The notes under the pieces: generated by a model
Databases searched by the model: none
What the model saw: only the letters and a program-made list of their open reading frames with translations
What the model was told of the DNA's origin: nothing
Shown: one piece after another, positions 42,291 through 51,073 of the stretch
Numbering within the stretch: the stretch's first letter is position 1
How the letters are laid out: the number at the start of each line of letters is the position of its first letter
Translations under genes and position numbers: made by a program
Assembly (NCBI RefSeq): GCF_014863605.1
Contig: NZ_CP062252.1
Location: 3,853,001 to 3,917,000, forward strand
DNA: 64,000 nt
From: Pseudomonas allokribbensis
GTDB taxonomy: Bacteria > Pseudomonadota > Gammaproteobacteria > Pseudomonadales > Pseudomonadaceae
Direction: 5' to 3'

Positions 42291-43715
42291 TCAGTACTTC
42301 ATGACCACGAGTCGGGTCTGGGTGAATTCGAGCATGCCGTGCTTGCCGTCATCGCCGCCCAGGCCCGAACGTTTCCAGCCGGCGTGGTAGCCCTGGTACG
42401 GATCGGCCGGGGTGCGGTTGACGTACAACTCGCCGGCCTCGATGGCGTTGGCGACTTTCTGCGCGGTGCGGTAGTTCTCGGTGTACAGCACCGACGACAG
42501 GCCGAACTGGTGGTCGTTGGCCATGGCCAGCGCTTCGTCGATGTCGCGGTACTTGAGCACCGGCAACACCGGGCCGAAGATTTCTTCCTGGACGATTTCC
42601 ATGTCCTGACGGCAACCGCTGAGCAGCGTTGGCGGGTAGAAATGCCCCGCCCCCTCGGGCAGCACACCGCCGCTTTCGAGGACGGCGCCGTCCGCAATGG
42701 CGCGCTCGACCATGGCGTGGATGTTCTTCTGCGAACTGGCGTTGACCAGCGGGCCCATCAGGCTGGCGTCCGTGGCGCGGTCGCCGAATTTCACGGTGGC
42801 TATTTTCGCCTTGAGCAGCGCGAGGAAGCGGTCGTGAGCGCTTTCCTGCACATAGACCCGCTCCACCGCCGTGCACAACTGGCCGCAATGGGTGGTCTTG
42901 GAGGCAATGATCGCAGTCGCGGCCGCTTCAAGATCGGCGTCGGCTTCGATGATTGCCGGGGTCTTGCCGCCCAGTTCCAGCGACGGCTTGGCGATGTTGG
43001 TCTTGCAGTAGTCGAGGACGATGCGCCCGGCGTTGACGCTGCCGGTCAGGGTGATCAGGCCCACGGCTTTATGCGTGCAAACGGCTGCAGCGGTGGCGTG
43101 ATCCATGGTCAGGATGTTGATCACACCGGCCGGCATGCCCGATTGCTCCACGGCTTTGGCGATTTCGAATGCCGAGGTCGGGGTGTTGTTGCTCGGACGC
43201 ACCACCACGGTGTTGCCAGCAATCAGCGCCGGAGCGATTTTGCGCAACAGGGTGTAGACCGGGTAGTTGAACGGAATCAGGCACGCGACGACGCCAATCG
43301 GCTCGCGGTGCAGAAACAGGTTTTCGTCGGGGCTGTCGCTGGGAATGATCTCGCCTTCGATACGGCGCGCCCATTCGGCGTGGTAACGGGTGATCTGCGC
43401 GGCATAACGGGCTTCGTTGCTGGCGTCGCTCAGGCTCTTGCCGGACTCGGTGGCCAGTGCGGCGCCGATGGATTCGGCGCGATCTTCAAGGGCCGCCGCG
43501 AACGCTCGCAGGTGCTCGGCACGCTCGATGCTGGTGAGTTTGCCCCAGGTCTTCTGCGCCTTGGCGGCGGCATCGACTGCTGCCGTGGCTTCTTCGGCAG
43601 TGGCGGCCGACACCTGGCCGATCAACGCTTCGGTGGCCGGGTTGTAGACCGCGATCAGCGCCGCGCTGGCCGGCTCGATGAAGTGGCCGTTAACAAAATT
43701 TCGCTCGACTCGCAT
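42291..43715 (-). CDS. Aldehyde dehydrogenase, lactaldehyde/glycolaldehyde (AldA) type
   Basis: A 474-residue aldehyde dehydrogenase. IPFNYPVYTLLRKIAPALIAGN (about 150), the base in LELGGKTPAI (about 250), and the nucleophile in HCGQLCTAVERV (Cys about 284) are present. The NRTPADPYQGYHAGWKRSGLGGDDG end matches the AldA group. ATG 43715 (MRVERNF) agrees with the usual N-terminus; a TTG at 43796 is far upstream. It is downstream of a GcvA-type LysR gene. The leader has an A-rich motif directly before the ribosome binding site. Confidence 0.87.
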   Translation of the reverse strand: MRVERNFVNGHFIEPASAALIAVYNPATEALIGQVSAATAEEATAAVDAAAKAQKTWGKLTSIERAEHLRAFAAALEDRAESIGAALATESGKSLSDASNEARYAAQITRYHAEWARRIEGEIIPSDSPDENLFLHREPIGVVACLIPFNYPVYTLLRKIAPALIAGNTVVVRPSNNTPTSAFEIAKAVEQSGMPAGVINILTMDHATAAAVCTHKAVGLITLTGSVNAGRIVLDYCKTNIAKPSLELGGKTPAIIEADADLEAAATAIIASKTTHCGQLCTAVERVYVQESAHDRFLALLKAKIATVKFGDRATDASLMGPLVNASSQKNIHAMVERAIADGAVLESGGVLPEGAGHFYPPTLLSGCRQDMEIVQEEIFGPVLPVLKYRDIDEALAMANDHQFGLSSVLYTENYRTAQKVANAIEAGELYVNRTPADPYQGYHAGWKRSGLGGDDGKHGMLEFTQTRLVVMKY

Positions 43716-43726
43716 GTGCATCGCCC

Positions 43727-43785
43727 ATCGTTTGTTTTTATCGATGCCGCCAGTCTTGTCATCGACAGCGGGTTCAACAAACGAT
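43727..43785. promoter_or_regulatory. Inverted pair of ATCGTTTGTT boxes upstream of the aldehyde dehydrogenase
   Basis: ATCGTTTGTT (43727-43736) and its exact complement AACAAACGAT (43776-43785) are 39 bp apart. A third copy, ATCGTTTGTTCAA, lies upstream of the porin at 44869-44881; the downstream neighbour on the minus strand here is ATCGTTTGTTGAA. The shared box suggests common regulation of dehydrogenase and porin, perhaps by the LysR at 43823. Confidence 0.45.
43731..43741 (-). promoter_or_regulatory. A-rich CA-type motif in the aldehyde dehydrogenase leader
   Basis: ATAAAAACAAA on the minus strand lies 16 bases before ATG 43715 and next to the ribosome binding site, a position suited to Hfq/Crc translational repression. 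Confidence 0.45.
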
Positions 43786-43822
43786 TTATCCGGCAATCAA
43801 ACATTCGAAAAAGGCACGTTAC

Positions 43823-44755
43823 TCAGAAAATCGCCTTCGAGGGCTCAAGCTGGCGCTGCGCCAGCCAGATCTCTTCCTGCAACCACTGACTGAACGCCTG
43901 CAATTGCGGCATCTGCGTCTGTTCCGGGCGGGTCACCAGCCAGTAGGACTGGTGGCCTTCCACATGCACGTTGTGCACCTGGGTCAACTGCCCGCTGGCC
44001 AGTTCCGAGGCGACCATGTGCCAGTCGGCAATGGTGATCCCCAGACCATCGACCGCCGCTTGAATCGCCAGGTCCAACAGGTCGAATTCATAACCGCCCT
44101 GGGTATCGACACCCGTGATGCGCGCCGCGTCGAGCCAGTGTTTCCAGGTCAGGTAACGCTGATCCTCCCGGGCCAGCACATGCAGCAGCGTCAGGCGATT
44201 GAGGTCGATGCCCTGATCGCCGCCCTCCCGCGCATACAGGGTCGGCGCGCACACCGCGATGTGCCGTTCCTGAATCAGCAGTGAACTGTCGAGCCCGTCC
44301 CACTCGCCGTCGCCAAAACGGATCGCGCAATCGAGGGTGCTGGTTTCCGCGAGACTGTCCTGCAAGCGGGTGGTGATGCTCAGCTCCAGCTCCGGATGCT
44401 GCTCGCGCAGGCGCCCCAGACGCGGCATCAACCAGCGGCTGGTGAAGGTGGGTGGCGCATTGATGTGCAAGCGGTTGGCGTGGGTTTTCTGCTGGATGCT
44501 GCGCACGGTCAGCTCGATCTTGTCGAACGACTGGTGCAACGCCCGCAGCAGAATCTTGCCGGCACCGGTCAGTTCGAGATGGTGATGACGGCGTTCCAGC
44601 AGACTCTCGCCGAGCTGCTCTTCCAGTTGCCGCACCTGACGGCTGACCGCGCTCTGGGTGACGTTGAGCAACTCGGCGGCGCGGGTGAAGCTGCCGGTGC
44701 TGCCGGCCACTTCGAATGCTTTGAGTGCATTCAGGCCGGGCATTTTGCGTTTCAT
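43823..44755 (-). CDS. LysR-family regulator, GcvA type
   Basis: A 310-residue GcvA-type regulator (GLNALKAFEVAGSTGSFTRAAELLNVTQSAVSRQVRQLE) with effector domain landmarks APPTFTSRWLMPRL and CAIRFGDGEWDG. ATG 44755 (MKRKMPG) is the first methionine of the domain. It is divergent from the porin and upstream of the aldehyde dehydrogenase, with 107 bp between. A T-N11-A palindrome in the divergent region is a likely binding site. Confidence 0.87.
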   Translation of the reverse strand: MKRKMPGLNALKAFEVAGSTGSFTRAAELLNVTQSAVSRQVRQLEEQLGESLLERRHHHLELTGAGKILLRALHQSFDKIELTVRSIQQKTHANRLHINAPPTFTSRWLMPRLGRLREQHPELELSITTRLQDSLAETSTLDCAIRFGDGEWDGLDSSLLIQERHIAVCAPTLYAREGGDQGIDLNRLTLLHVLAREDQRYLTWKHWLDAARITGVDTQGGYEFDLLDLAIQAAVDGLGITIADWHMVASELASGQLTQVHNVHVEGHQSYWLVTRPEQTQMPQLQAFSQWLQEEIWLAQRQLEPSKAIF

Positions 44756-44837
44756 ACAAGGCACTCGAAAACCACTGACAAGGCGCAAAGCATCCCACGA
44801 CATTGGCGAATTGTCCTACAGGATTTTCTGAGTAACA

Positions 44838-44850
44838 TGCATTCGATGCA
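44838..44850. promoter_or_regulatory. LysR-type box TGCATTCGATGCA
   Basis: A perfect 5-bp dyad (TGCAT-tcg-ATGCA) that also fits the T-N11-A rule of LysR binding sites. It lies 82 bp upstream of the LysR start and 90 bp upstream of the porin start. Confidence 0.5.
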
Positions 44851-44915
44851 GGTTTCCCCACCGTTTTTATCGTTTGTTCAACATCCCGCAGATAGCAAAA
44901 CTGCGCGGCATCTCT

Positions 44916-44926
44916 AATAAAAACAA
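44916..44926 (+). promoter_or_regulatory. A-rich CA-type motif in the porin leader
   Basis: AATAAAAACAA lies 14 bases before the porin ATG, overlapping the ribosome binding region. It matches the Hfq/Crc motif and the same word precedes the dehydrogenase and MFS genes on the other side. Confidence 0.5.
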
Positions 44927-44940
44927 TCGAGAGCCGCTCC

Positions 44941-46119
44941 ATGCCCTTCCCAGCCTCTTTGCGCCTGCGCACAACTTCCATCGCTCTGTTCTGCAGCTTT
45001 GCCGCCCCGGCCATGGCGGTACAAGTCACCGACAATCTCGACCTTGGCGGCGCCATTCGTGCCCGCTGGGACGTGGACCCGGATCGCGACATCCAGAAGT
45101 TCGGCCTCGACACGGTGTTCCTCAGCGCGAAGTACAACTCCGACACCTGGATCGGTGAAGCGCAATACCGCTTCTACGGCCGCTCCTACCCGTACCAGTA
45201 CACCAAGAACTACGGCGATATCCGCTTCGCCAAGTTCGCGTGGGTCGGCTACAAGTTCAATCCCGACCAGCAGGTGCAAGTGGGCCTGAACACCGTGCCG
45301 TTCGGCTTGCAGCCTTACTTCGGCAGCACCTTCTACGAAACCCTGGGCAACGTCATCGGTCTGGAAGACGTGCAACAGATCGGCACCAAATACATCCAGC
45401 AAAGCGGCGACTGGAACCTCCAGGCCGGTTACTACCTGCGTCCGGCCTGGCAAGGCAAAGGCACCAGCAAAGGCGTGACGTACTCGAGCGTGGTGTCCGA
45501 AGCCGACAGCTACGTGGCCGACGGCAGCAACAACCAGGAACGCAACACCGTGGTGCTGCGAGTGGCCAGGTCGCTGGATCTGGGGCCGTGGAAATCCGAG
45601 GTCGGGATCTCCGGCCTGACCTCAAGCATCGAGAACAAGGACACCAACAATGACGGCCGACGCAACGCCATGGCCGTGCACTACATGGGCAAGAACGGCC
45701 CGTGGGGCGTGCAGTTGCAGGCGGCGCGGCAGCAGATGTCGCCGCGCAACCCGGGCAGCGATGAAGTGGTGACCCTCGGTGGTTACGACGGCACTTACAA
45801 CGTCGCCAGTCGCGGCAATCTGTACGTGGCCGACCTGAGTTACGACGTGGGCGGCAAATACCTGTTCGACCAGATCAGCGGGATCAAGCTCTACGCCAAC
45901 TACAGCGCCTTCGACAAGTCCGCCAGCGGCTTCAAAACCTCCGAGCGGATGATCCTCGGCACCTCCTTCTCGGTCAGCAAGTTGTGGGTCGCGACCGAAT
46001 GGCTGTTCGGCAAAAACGATCCGTACATAGGAGGCAGCAGCTACACCCAGAGCCTTGGCGCGGGCGGGCTGGATCAGTGGGAGAACCAGTTATATGTGAA
46101 CGTCGGGTATTACTTCTGA
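44941..46119 (+). CDS. Outer-membrane porin
   Basis: A 392-residue outer-membrane beta-barrel. The signal peptide ends at APAMA, near residue 26. The remainder alternates short beta strands with YxFxGRSYPYQYTK and YVNVGYYF; the C-terminal residue is phenylalanine, required for barrel insertion. It resembles phosphate-selective-porin-like and substrate-specific porins encoded in catabolic loci. It is divergent from a LysR regulator and preceded by an A-rich motif. It may bring in the substrate of the flanking GMC/MFS/dehydrogenase set. It ends at a strong terminator. Confidence 0.83.
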   Translation: MPFPASLRLRTTSIALFCSFAAPAMAVQVTDNLDLGGAIRARWDVDPDRDIQKFGLDTVFLSAKYNSDTWIGEAQYRFYGRSYPYQYTKNYGDIRFAKFAWVGYKFNPDQQVQVGLNTVPFGLQPYFGSTFYETLGNVIGLEDVQQIGTKYIQQSGDWNLQAGYYLRPAWQGKGTSKGVTYSSVVSEADSYVADGSNNQERNTVVLRVARSLDLGPWKSEVGISGLTSSIENKDTNNDGRRNAMAVHYMGKNGPWGVQLQAARQQMSPRNPGSDEVVTLGGYDGTYNVASRGNLYVADLSYDVGGKYLFDQISGIKLYANYSAFDKSASGFKTSERMILGTSFSVSKLWVATEWLFGKNDPYIGGSSYTQSLGAGGLDQWENQLYVNVGYYF

Positions 46120-46126
46120 CGTTCGA

Positions 46127-46158
46127 AAAAATCGCAGCCAGGGCTGCGATTTTTTTTG
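46127..46158 (+). terminator. Rho-independent terminator after the porin
   Basis: AATCGCAGCC pairs with GGCTGCGATT across two bases, then eight T. Confidence 0.92.
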
Positions 46159-46259
46159 CCTGCCCGTTGCGAATTCACCTTGCATCCGCGCCGCCCCGAT
46201 AGTCAGATAGCCCTCACCCCAAAACAACAATAAACCGCCCGATCCGGAGTTCTGCCTCC

Positions 46260-47135
46260 ATGCGTCAACTGCCCTCGCTCAACACCCTGCGCGTGTTCGA
46301 AGAAGTCGCCCGTCATCGCAGTTTCAGCCAGGCCGCCATCGGGCTGAATGTCACCCAGGGCGCGGTCAGTCGCCAGATCAAACAGCTTGAAGACTACCTC
46401 GGCGTGGCGCTGTTCGTGCGCACGCCTCAAGGGCTGTCGCTGACCGAAGCCGGCAGCAATCTTTCCCCGCATCTGGCCGAGGCTTTCGACCACATCGAAC
46501 GCGCCCTGCAAGCCGTACGTGTGCCGAATCTGCGCCAGCGTTTGAAAGTGCTCGCACCGCCCACCTGGGCCACGCGCTGGCTGTCGCCACACCTGCGCGC
46601 GTTCTGTCAGCGCTACCCGGACATCAACCTCAGCGTCACCAACCAGATCGGCCACGACAGCCTCACGGAAGTCGATTGCCACATCCGCTTCGGCCTCGCG
46701 GCAGCGCCCCATTGCTCCAGCCAATTGCTGGTGATGGAACGGCACATCGCAGTGGCCAGCCCGGAGCTGTTCAACGGCGATCAGCCGCCGGATCTGCGGG
46801 AATATCCATTGCTGCACATCCTGCACGACGGCAAGCGCTTGAAGGTCTGGGAGAACTGGCTGGCGGCCATGGGCCGGGATGACATCGATGCCGGGCAAGG
46901 GCTGGAATTCAGCACCCTGGACCAGGTGATCCACACCGCGCTGGCCGGCGGCGGCCTGGCGGTGATCGACCGGCAGATGATCGAGAAGGAACTGGCCAAC
47001 GGCAGCCTGCTGCCGATCACCCCGATTGAGGTGATCGGCCCTTATGGGTATTGGCTGGATGTGGCTAATGACAAGCAGGGGTTGTCGAAGGTGAAGCTGT
47101 TTACCGAGTGGCTAGGGGTTGTCAGCAACCCCTGA
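46260..47135 (+). CDS. LysR-family regulator
   Basis: A 291-residue GcvA-type LysR regulator (LPSLNTLRVFEEVARHRSFSQAAIGLNVTQGAVSRQIKQLE), with effector domain landmarks PPTWATRWLSPHL and CHIRFGLAA. It is convergent with the second MFS gene, ten bases away. It is the fifth LysR in the window and probably controls the fae-containing operon or the MFS gene. A perfect stem-loop covers its last codons. Confidence 0.87.
   Translation: MRQLPSLNTLRVFEEVARHRSFSQAAIGLNVTQGAVSRQIKQLEDYLGVALFVRTPQGLSLTEAGSNLSPHLAEAFDHIERALQAVRVPNLRQRLKVLAPPTWATRWLSPHLRAFCQRYPDINLSVTNQIGHDSLTEVDCHIRFGLAAAPHCSSQLLVMERHIAVASPELFNGDQPPDLREYPLLHILHDGKRLKVWENWLAAMGRDDIDAGQGLEFSTLDQVIHTALAGGGLAVIDRQMIEKELANGSLLPITPIEVIGPYGYWLDVANDKQGLSKVKLFTEWLGVVSNP
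47114..47133. terminator. Stem-loop overlapping the LysR stop codon
   Basis: AGGGGTTG (47114-47121) pairs with CAACCCCT (47126-47133) across TCAG. It overlaps the LysR stop and lies 12 bp after the MFS stop on the other strand. No T-run follows, so termination is uncertain. Confidence 0.35.
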
Positions 47136-47145
47136 CCTGCACTCA

Positions 47146-48510
47146 TCAGACGGGGGTAGCGACTTTCCCGACCGTCCCTACCGCGACTTCCACCGGACTC
47201 TGCGCCTTGCACGCCTGACTCAACGTCAACGACTTGGTCTCCGGCGCCCACGCCCAAGACAGCAACGCGCCAATCCCCAGAATCGCCGCAAGAATCCCCA
47301 TGGTCGGGCTCAAACCGATCCCCGCCACACTCACCGGCAGCAGGAACGTACTGATCGCCGAACCCAAACGACTCACCGCCGTCGCCAGACCAATTCCGCT
47401 GGCCCGCACTTCCGTCGGGAAGCTCTCCGCCGGGAACACGCCCACCAGGTTGCTGACCGCCGACAACACCAGCGTGAACAAACCGAACACCAGCACCATC
47501 AGCCACGCGGCACTGCCCGGCAACACCGCCAGCAGAAACAACGCCACCGCCAGAATGATGAACGAGTTGATCAGGAAGCCGCGTCGAGTGAATTTGATCG
47601 TGCACCAGATGCCGATCAGTGCGCCGAGAATCAGCAGCATGTTGAGCATCAGCTCAGTGCCGAAGCCTTCGGCCAGGCCCATCTTCTGCAGGATCGACGG
47701 CAGGAAGGTGTAGATGGCGAAGTACGGCATGACGATGCAGACGAAGAACAGGCAGTTGAACGCCGTGCGCTTGCGGTATTCACGGCTGAACAGCACCGCA
47801 TAGCCCGAGCGGGTTTCCGTGGATTGGCTCTCGTCCAGCTCGACGTTGTCGCCCAGGTGTTTTTTGACGATCGCCCGCGCCTCGGTGATGCGCCCCTGAT
47901 TGACCAGCCAGCGCGGTGATTCCGGCGTGCCGATCCGCGCGATCAGAATCAACGCGGCGGGAATCGCCGATGACGCCAGCATCCAGCGCCAAGCGTCATC
48001 ACCGAGGCTGAGCATGGCGGTGCCAACGAAGGTCGCCGCGACGTAGCCGAAGGTCCAGATCACGCTGAACGAACCCAGCAACACACCGCGATGCTTCTTC
48101 GGCGCGAACTCGGCGAGCATTGCGTGGCCGACACTGAAATCGCCACCCAGGCCGATACCGATCAGCACCCGACACAGGAACAGGCTCATGGCGGTTTCGA
48201 CGTAGAACTGCATCACCGAGGCAATGGTGATCAGCACGAAGCTGACCAGGAAGATTTTCTGCCGGCCGACCTTGTCCGAGATCCAGCCGAAAAACAGACT
48301 GCCGAGAAACAGCCCGATCAGCGCCGACGCACCGATCAGGCCCTGCCAGAACGCATCAAGGTGCATCTGCGGGCTGAGCAAAGTGAACGCGATGCCGATC
48401 AGGCCAAGGATGTAGCCGTCGGTGAAGTGCGCGCCGAAGGTCAGGCCGGCGATCTTGAGGTGGAAGCGCCCGATGGGCAGGTCATCGATCTTTACGGGTT
48501 GAGCGGACAT
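47146..48510 (-). CDS. MFS transporter, metabolite:proton symporter type
   Basis: A 454-residue major facilitator with twelve membrane segments. The motif GWISDKVGRQKIFLVSF (about 75-91) and the sugar-transporter-like loop GTPESPRWLVNQGRITEARAI (about 191) place it in the metabolite:H+ symporter/aromatic acid group. ATG 48510 is preceded by GGAGACGAAC; the TTG four codons before has no site. It lies 88 bp beyond the dehydrogenase gene of the fae operon on the same strand. Its leader has a particularly good A-rich motif. Confidence 0.86.
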   Translation of the reverse strand: MSAQPVKIDDLPIGRFHLKIAGLTFGAHFTDGYILGLIGIAFTLLSPQMHLDAFWQGLIGASALIGLFLGSLFFGWISDKVGRQKIFLVSFVLITIASVMQFYVETAMSLFLCRVLIGIGLGGDFSVGHAMLAEFAPKKHRGVLLGSFSVIWTFGYVAATFVGTAMLSLGDDAWRWMLASSAIPAALILIARIGTPESPRWLVNQGRITEARAIVKKHLGDNVELDESQSTETRSGYAVLFSREYRKRTAFNCLFFVCIVMPYFAIYTFLPSILQKMGLAEGFGTELMLNMLLILGALIGIWCTIKFTRRGFLINSFIILAVALFLLAVLPGSAAWLMVLVFGLFTLVLSAVSNLVGVFPAESFPTEVRASGIGLATAVSRLGSAISTFLLPVSVAGIGLSPTMGILAAILGIGALLSWAWAPETKSLTLSQACKAQSPVEVAVGTVGKVATPV

Positions 48511-48520
48511 GTTCGTCTCC

Positions 48521-48533
48521 AATTGTTGTTATT
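48521..48533 (-). promoter_or_regulatory. A-rich CA-type motif in the second MFS leader
   Basis: AATAACAACAATT on the minus strand touches the GGAG ribosome binding site. It contains AATAACAA and AACAACAA, both perfect fits to AANAANAA. Confidence 0.55.
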
Positions 48534-48562
48534 GACGGAGAAACGGAAAGCTCTGGGAGAAA

Positions 48563-48586
48563 CCTGCGGGAGCGAACTCCCACAGG
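48563..48586. repeat. REP-like imperfect palindrome
   Basis: CCTG-c-GGGAG-cgaa-CTCCC-a-CAGG forms a short hairpin in the gap between the dehydrogenase stop and MFS start. The TGTGGGAG word is common in Pseudomonas REP sequences. It may also act as a terminator for the fae operon. Confidence 0.5.
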
Positions 48587-48598
48587 ATTCGGGGGGGT

Positions 48599-50032
48599 CT
48601 AGAGACCGCCCATCAACAGGTATTTGATCTCCAGATAGTCATCCAGACCGTACTTCGAACCTTCACGCCCAAGGCCCGATTCCTTGATACCACCGAACGG
48701 CGCCACCTCCGTGGAGATGATCCCTTCGTTGATGCCGACCATCCCGGCTTCCAGCCCTTCGGCCATGCGCCAGACACGACCGATGTCGCGACTGTAGAAG
48801 TAAGCCGACAGACCGAATGGCGTGTCGTTGGCCCGCGCCAGCACTTCGGCTTCGTCCTTGAAGCGGAAACATGCGGCCACCGGGCCGAAGGTCTCGTCCT
48901 GAGCGATGAGCATGTCGCCACTGGCTTCGGTAAGGATGGTCGGTTCGTAGAACGTGCCGCCGAGGGCATGACGACGACCGCCGCACAACAGCGTGGCGCC
49001 CTTCTCCAACGCATCACTGACGTGGGCTTCGACCTTGGCCAGCGCAGCGGCGTTGATCAGCGGGCCTTGCTCGGTGTCACCGTCCAGCGCACTGCCCACG
49101 CGCATCGCCGCCACGGCTTCGGCGAGTTTGCCGGTGAAGGCTTCGTAGACGCCGTCCTGAATGAAAAAGCGGTTGACGCACACGCAGGTCTGCCCGGTGT
49201 TGCGGAATTTCGAGGCCATCGCGCCTTTGACGGCCGCATCGATGTCGGCGTCGTCGAAGACAATGAACGGCGCGTTGCCGCCCAGTTCCAGCGAGACCTT
49301 TTTCAGGGTGTCGGCGGCCTGGCGCATCAGCAGCTTGCCGGTGCGGGTCGAGCCGGTGAACGACAGCTTGCGCACCACGCTTGAAGCTTGCAGCGCACCG
49401 CCGATGGCCACCGCATCGCCGGAAACGATGTTGAACACACCGGCCGGAATCCCGGCCTGCTCGGCCAGTACCGCCAAAGCGAATGCCGACAGCGGGGTTT
49501 CTTCCGACGGTTTGAGAATCATCGTGCAACCCGCCGCCAGCGCCGGGCCGACCTTGCGGGTGACCATCGCCAGCGGGAAGTTCCACGGGGTAATCGCCGC
49601 GACCACACCGATGGCTTCCTTGGTGACGATGATCCGCGCATCGGCCTTGTGGCTCGGGATCACATCACCGTAGGCACGCTTGGCCTCTTCACCGAACCAT
49701 TCGAGAAAACTCGCGGCATAGACCACTTCGCCCTTGGCTTCGGCCAGCGGTTTGCCCTGCTCGCGGCTGAGCAAGGTCGCCAGTTCCTGCTGGTTGGCGA
49801 GCATCAGATCGCTCCAGCGTTTCAGGCGCTGACTGCGTTCCTTGGCAGTGAGTTTGCGCCACGCAGGCAGGGCACGATTGGCCGCCTCGATGGCGAGGTT
49901 GGTTTCCTCGGCACCGGCCTTCTGCACCTCGGTGATCAACTCGCCATTGGCCGGGTTGCGCACCGGATAAGTGGCGCCGCCCGAACCCCACTGGCCGTCG
50001 ATGAAGTTGCCGTGACGAATCAACCCGCTCAT
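48599..50032 (-). CDS. NAD(P)-dependent succinate-semialdehyde-type dehydrogenase (GabD-like)
   Basis: A 477-residue aldehyde dehydrogenase of the GabD type. ITPWNFPLAMVTRKVGPALAAGC (about 146-168), LSFTGSTRTG (about 223), the base in LELGGNAPFIV (about 253) and the nucleophile in NTGQTCVCVNRF (Cys about 287) are present. It overlaps the aldo/keto reductase gene by four bases and belongs to the fae operon. The actual aldehyde is unknown. Confidence 0.88.
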   Translation of the reverse strand: MSGLIRHGNFIDGQWGSGGATYPVRNPANGELITEVQKAGAEETNLAIEAANRALPAWRKLTAKERSQRLKRWSDLMLANQQELATLLSREQGKPLAEAKGEVVYAASFLEWFGEEAKRAYGDVIPSHKADARIIVTKEAIGVVAAITPWNFPLAMVTRKVGPALAAGCTMILKPSEETPLSAFALAVLAEQAGIPAGVFNIVSGDAVAIGGALQASSVVRKLSFTGSTRTGKLLMRQAADTLKKVSLELGGNAPFIVFDDADIDAAVKGAMASKFRNTGQTCVCVNRFFIQDGVYEAFTGKLAEAVAAMRVGSALDGDTEQGPLINAAALAKVEAHVSDALEKGATLLCGGRRHALGGTFYEPTILTEASGDMLIAQDETFGPVAACFRFKDEAEVLARANDTPFGLSAYFYSRDIGRVWRMAEGLEAGMVGINEGIISTEVAPFGGIKESGLGREGSKYGLDDYLEIKYLLMGGL

Positions 50033-51063
50033 GCCACCGCCCCCTGCAACGTGAAGCGTTCATGCCCCGGACGGGCCGTGCGCAGGATGCGTTTGCCGGC
50101 GGTGTAGTCGTTGATCACGTCGCACGGGGTGTAGTTGCGCTCCAGTTCGTGCAGTTCTTCGGTGTCGAGCTTGGTTTCCAATGCCGCCAGTGCGCTGTCG
50201 AACTGTGCGGTGGTGTCGGCGCCGACCAGCATGCAGTCCACGCCCGGATGATTGGCGACCCAGGCCTGGGCGATCTGCGCGTTCGACACGCCGCGGGCAC
50301 GGGCCACGCGCTGCACCGAATGGGCGATCTCGAACGAGGCTTCGTCGCTGTACATCTGCTGGGTGAAGAAGTCGGTCTGGTTGCGGGTCGATTGCACATC
50401 ACCGGTCAACAGGCCACGGGCCAGCGGACTGAACACCGACACACCGATGCCCTGATCGCGGCAGAACGGAATCATCTCGCGCTCTTCTTCGCGGTAGGCG
50501 CAGTTCAGTTGCAACTGCATGTTGATCGGCTTGACCCAACCGTTGCGCTCGCAGGCCATGAGAATCTTCGCGAGTTGACCGGTGAGCATGGTCGAGACGC
50601 CGATGTAGCGCGCCTTGCCGGAACGCACGATGTCGTTCAGTGCGCCCATGGTTTCCTCGACCGGGGTGTTCACATCGAAGTAATGCAGCATGAACACGTC
50701 GACGTAATCCATGTCCAGACGCTTCAGCGAGGCATCGATGCTGTCCATGATGTGCTTGCGCGAATGGCCGCTGGCGTTGATCGCGTTGCGGGTGCCGTAG
50801 CCGACCTTGGTGGTGATCACCAGGTCTTCGCGACGGGCCAGGCGCTTGACGATGCGCCCCACCACTTCCTCGCCGACACCGGCGGAATAGAAGTCCGCCA
50901 GGTCGATGAAGTTCACGCCGTTGTTCAGGGCGTGGGCGACGATCGGCTCGCTTTGTTTTTCATTGAAGATCCACGGTTTCCAGTCCGGGGTGCCCATGTT
51001 CATGGTGCCCAGGCACAGGCGGGAAACTTGCAGGCCGGAGTTGCCCAAACGGATGTATTGCAT
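50029..51063 (-). CDS. Aldo/keto reductase
   Basis: A 344-residue AKR-superfamily NADPH-dependent oxidoreductase. The tetrad is visible: Asp in FIDLADFYSAG (with Tyr), Lys in VITTKVGYG, and His in MLHYFDVN. It belongs to the YajO/general stress 69-like group. ATG 51063 (MQYIRLGNSGLQVSRL) has GAGGTCCGCGCC before it. It lies ten bases after the fae stop and overlaps the dehydrogenase start, so these three genes form a tight operon. Confidence 0.88.
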   Translation of the reverse strand: MQYIRLGNSGLQVSRLCLGTMNMGTPDWKPWIFNEKQSEPIVAHALNNGVNFIDLADFYSAGVGEEVVGRIVKRLARREDLVITTKVGYGTRNAINASGHSRKHIMDSIDASLKRLDMDYVDVFMLHYFDVNTPVEETMGALNDIVRSGKARYIGVSTMLTGQLAKILMACERNGWVKPINMQLQLNCAYREEEREMIPFCRDQGIGVSVFSPLARGLLTGDVQSTRNQTDFFTQQMYSDEASFEIAHSVQRVARARGVSNAQIAQAWVANHPGVDCMLVGADTTAQFDSALAALETKLDTEELHELERNYTPCDVINDYTAGKRILRTARPGHERFTLQGAVA

Positions 51064-51073
51064 GGCGCGGACC

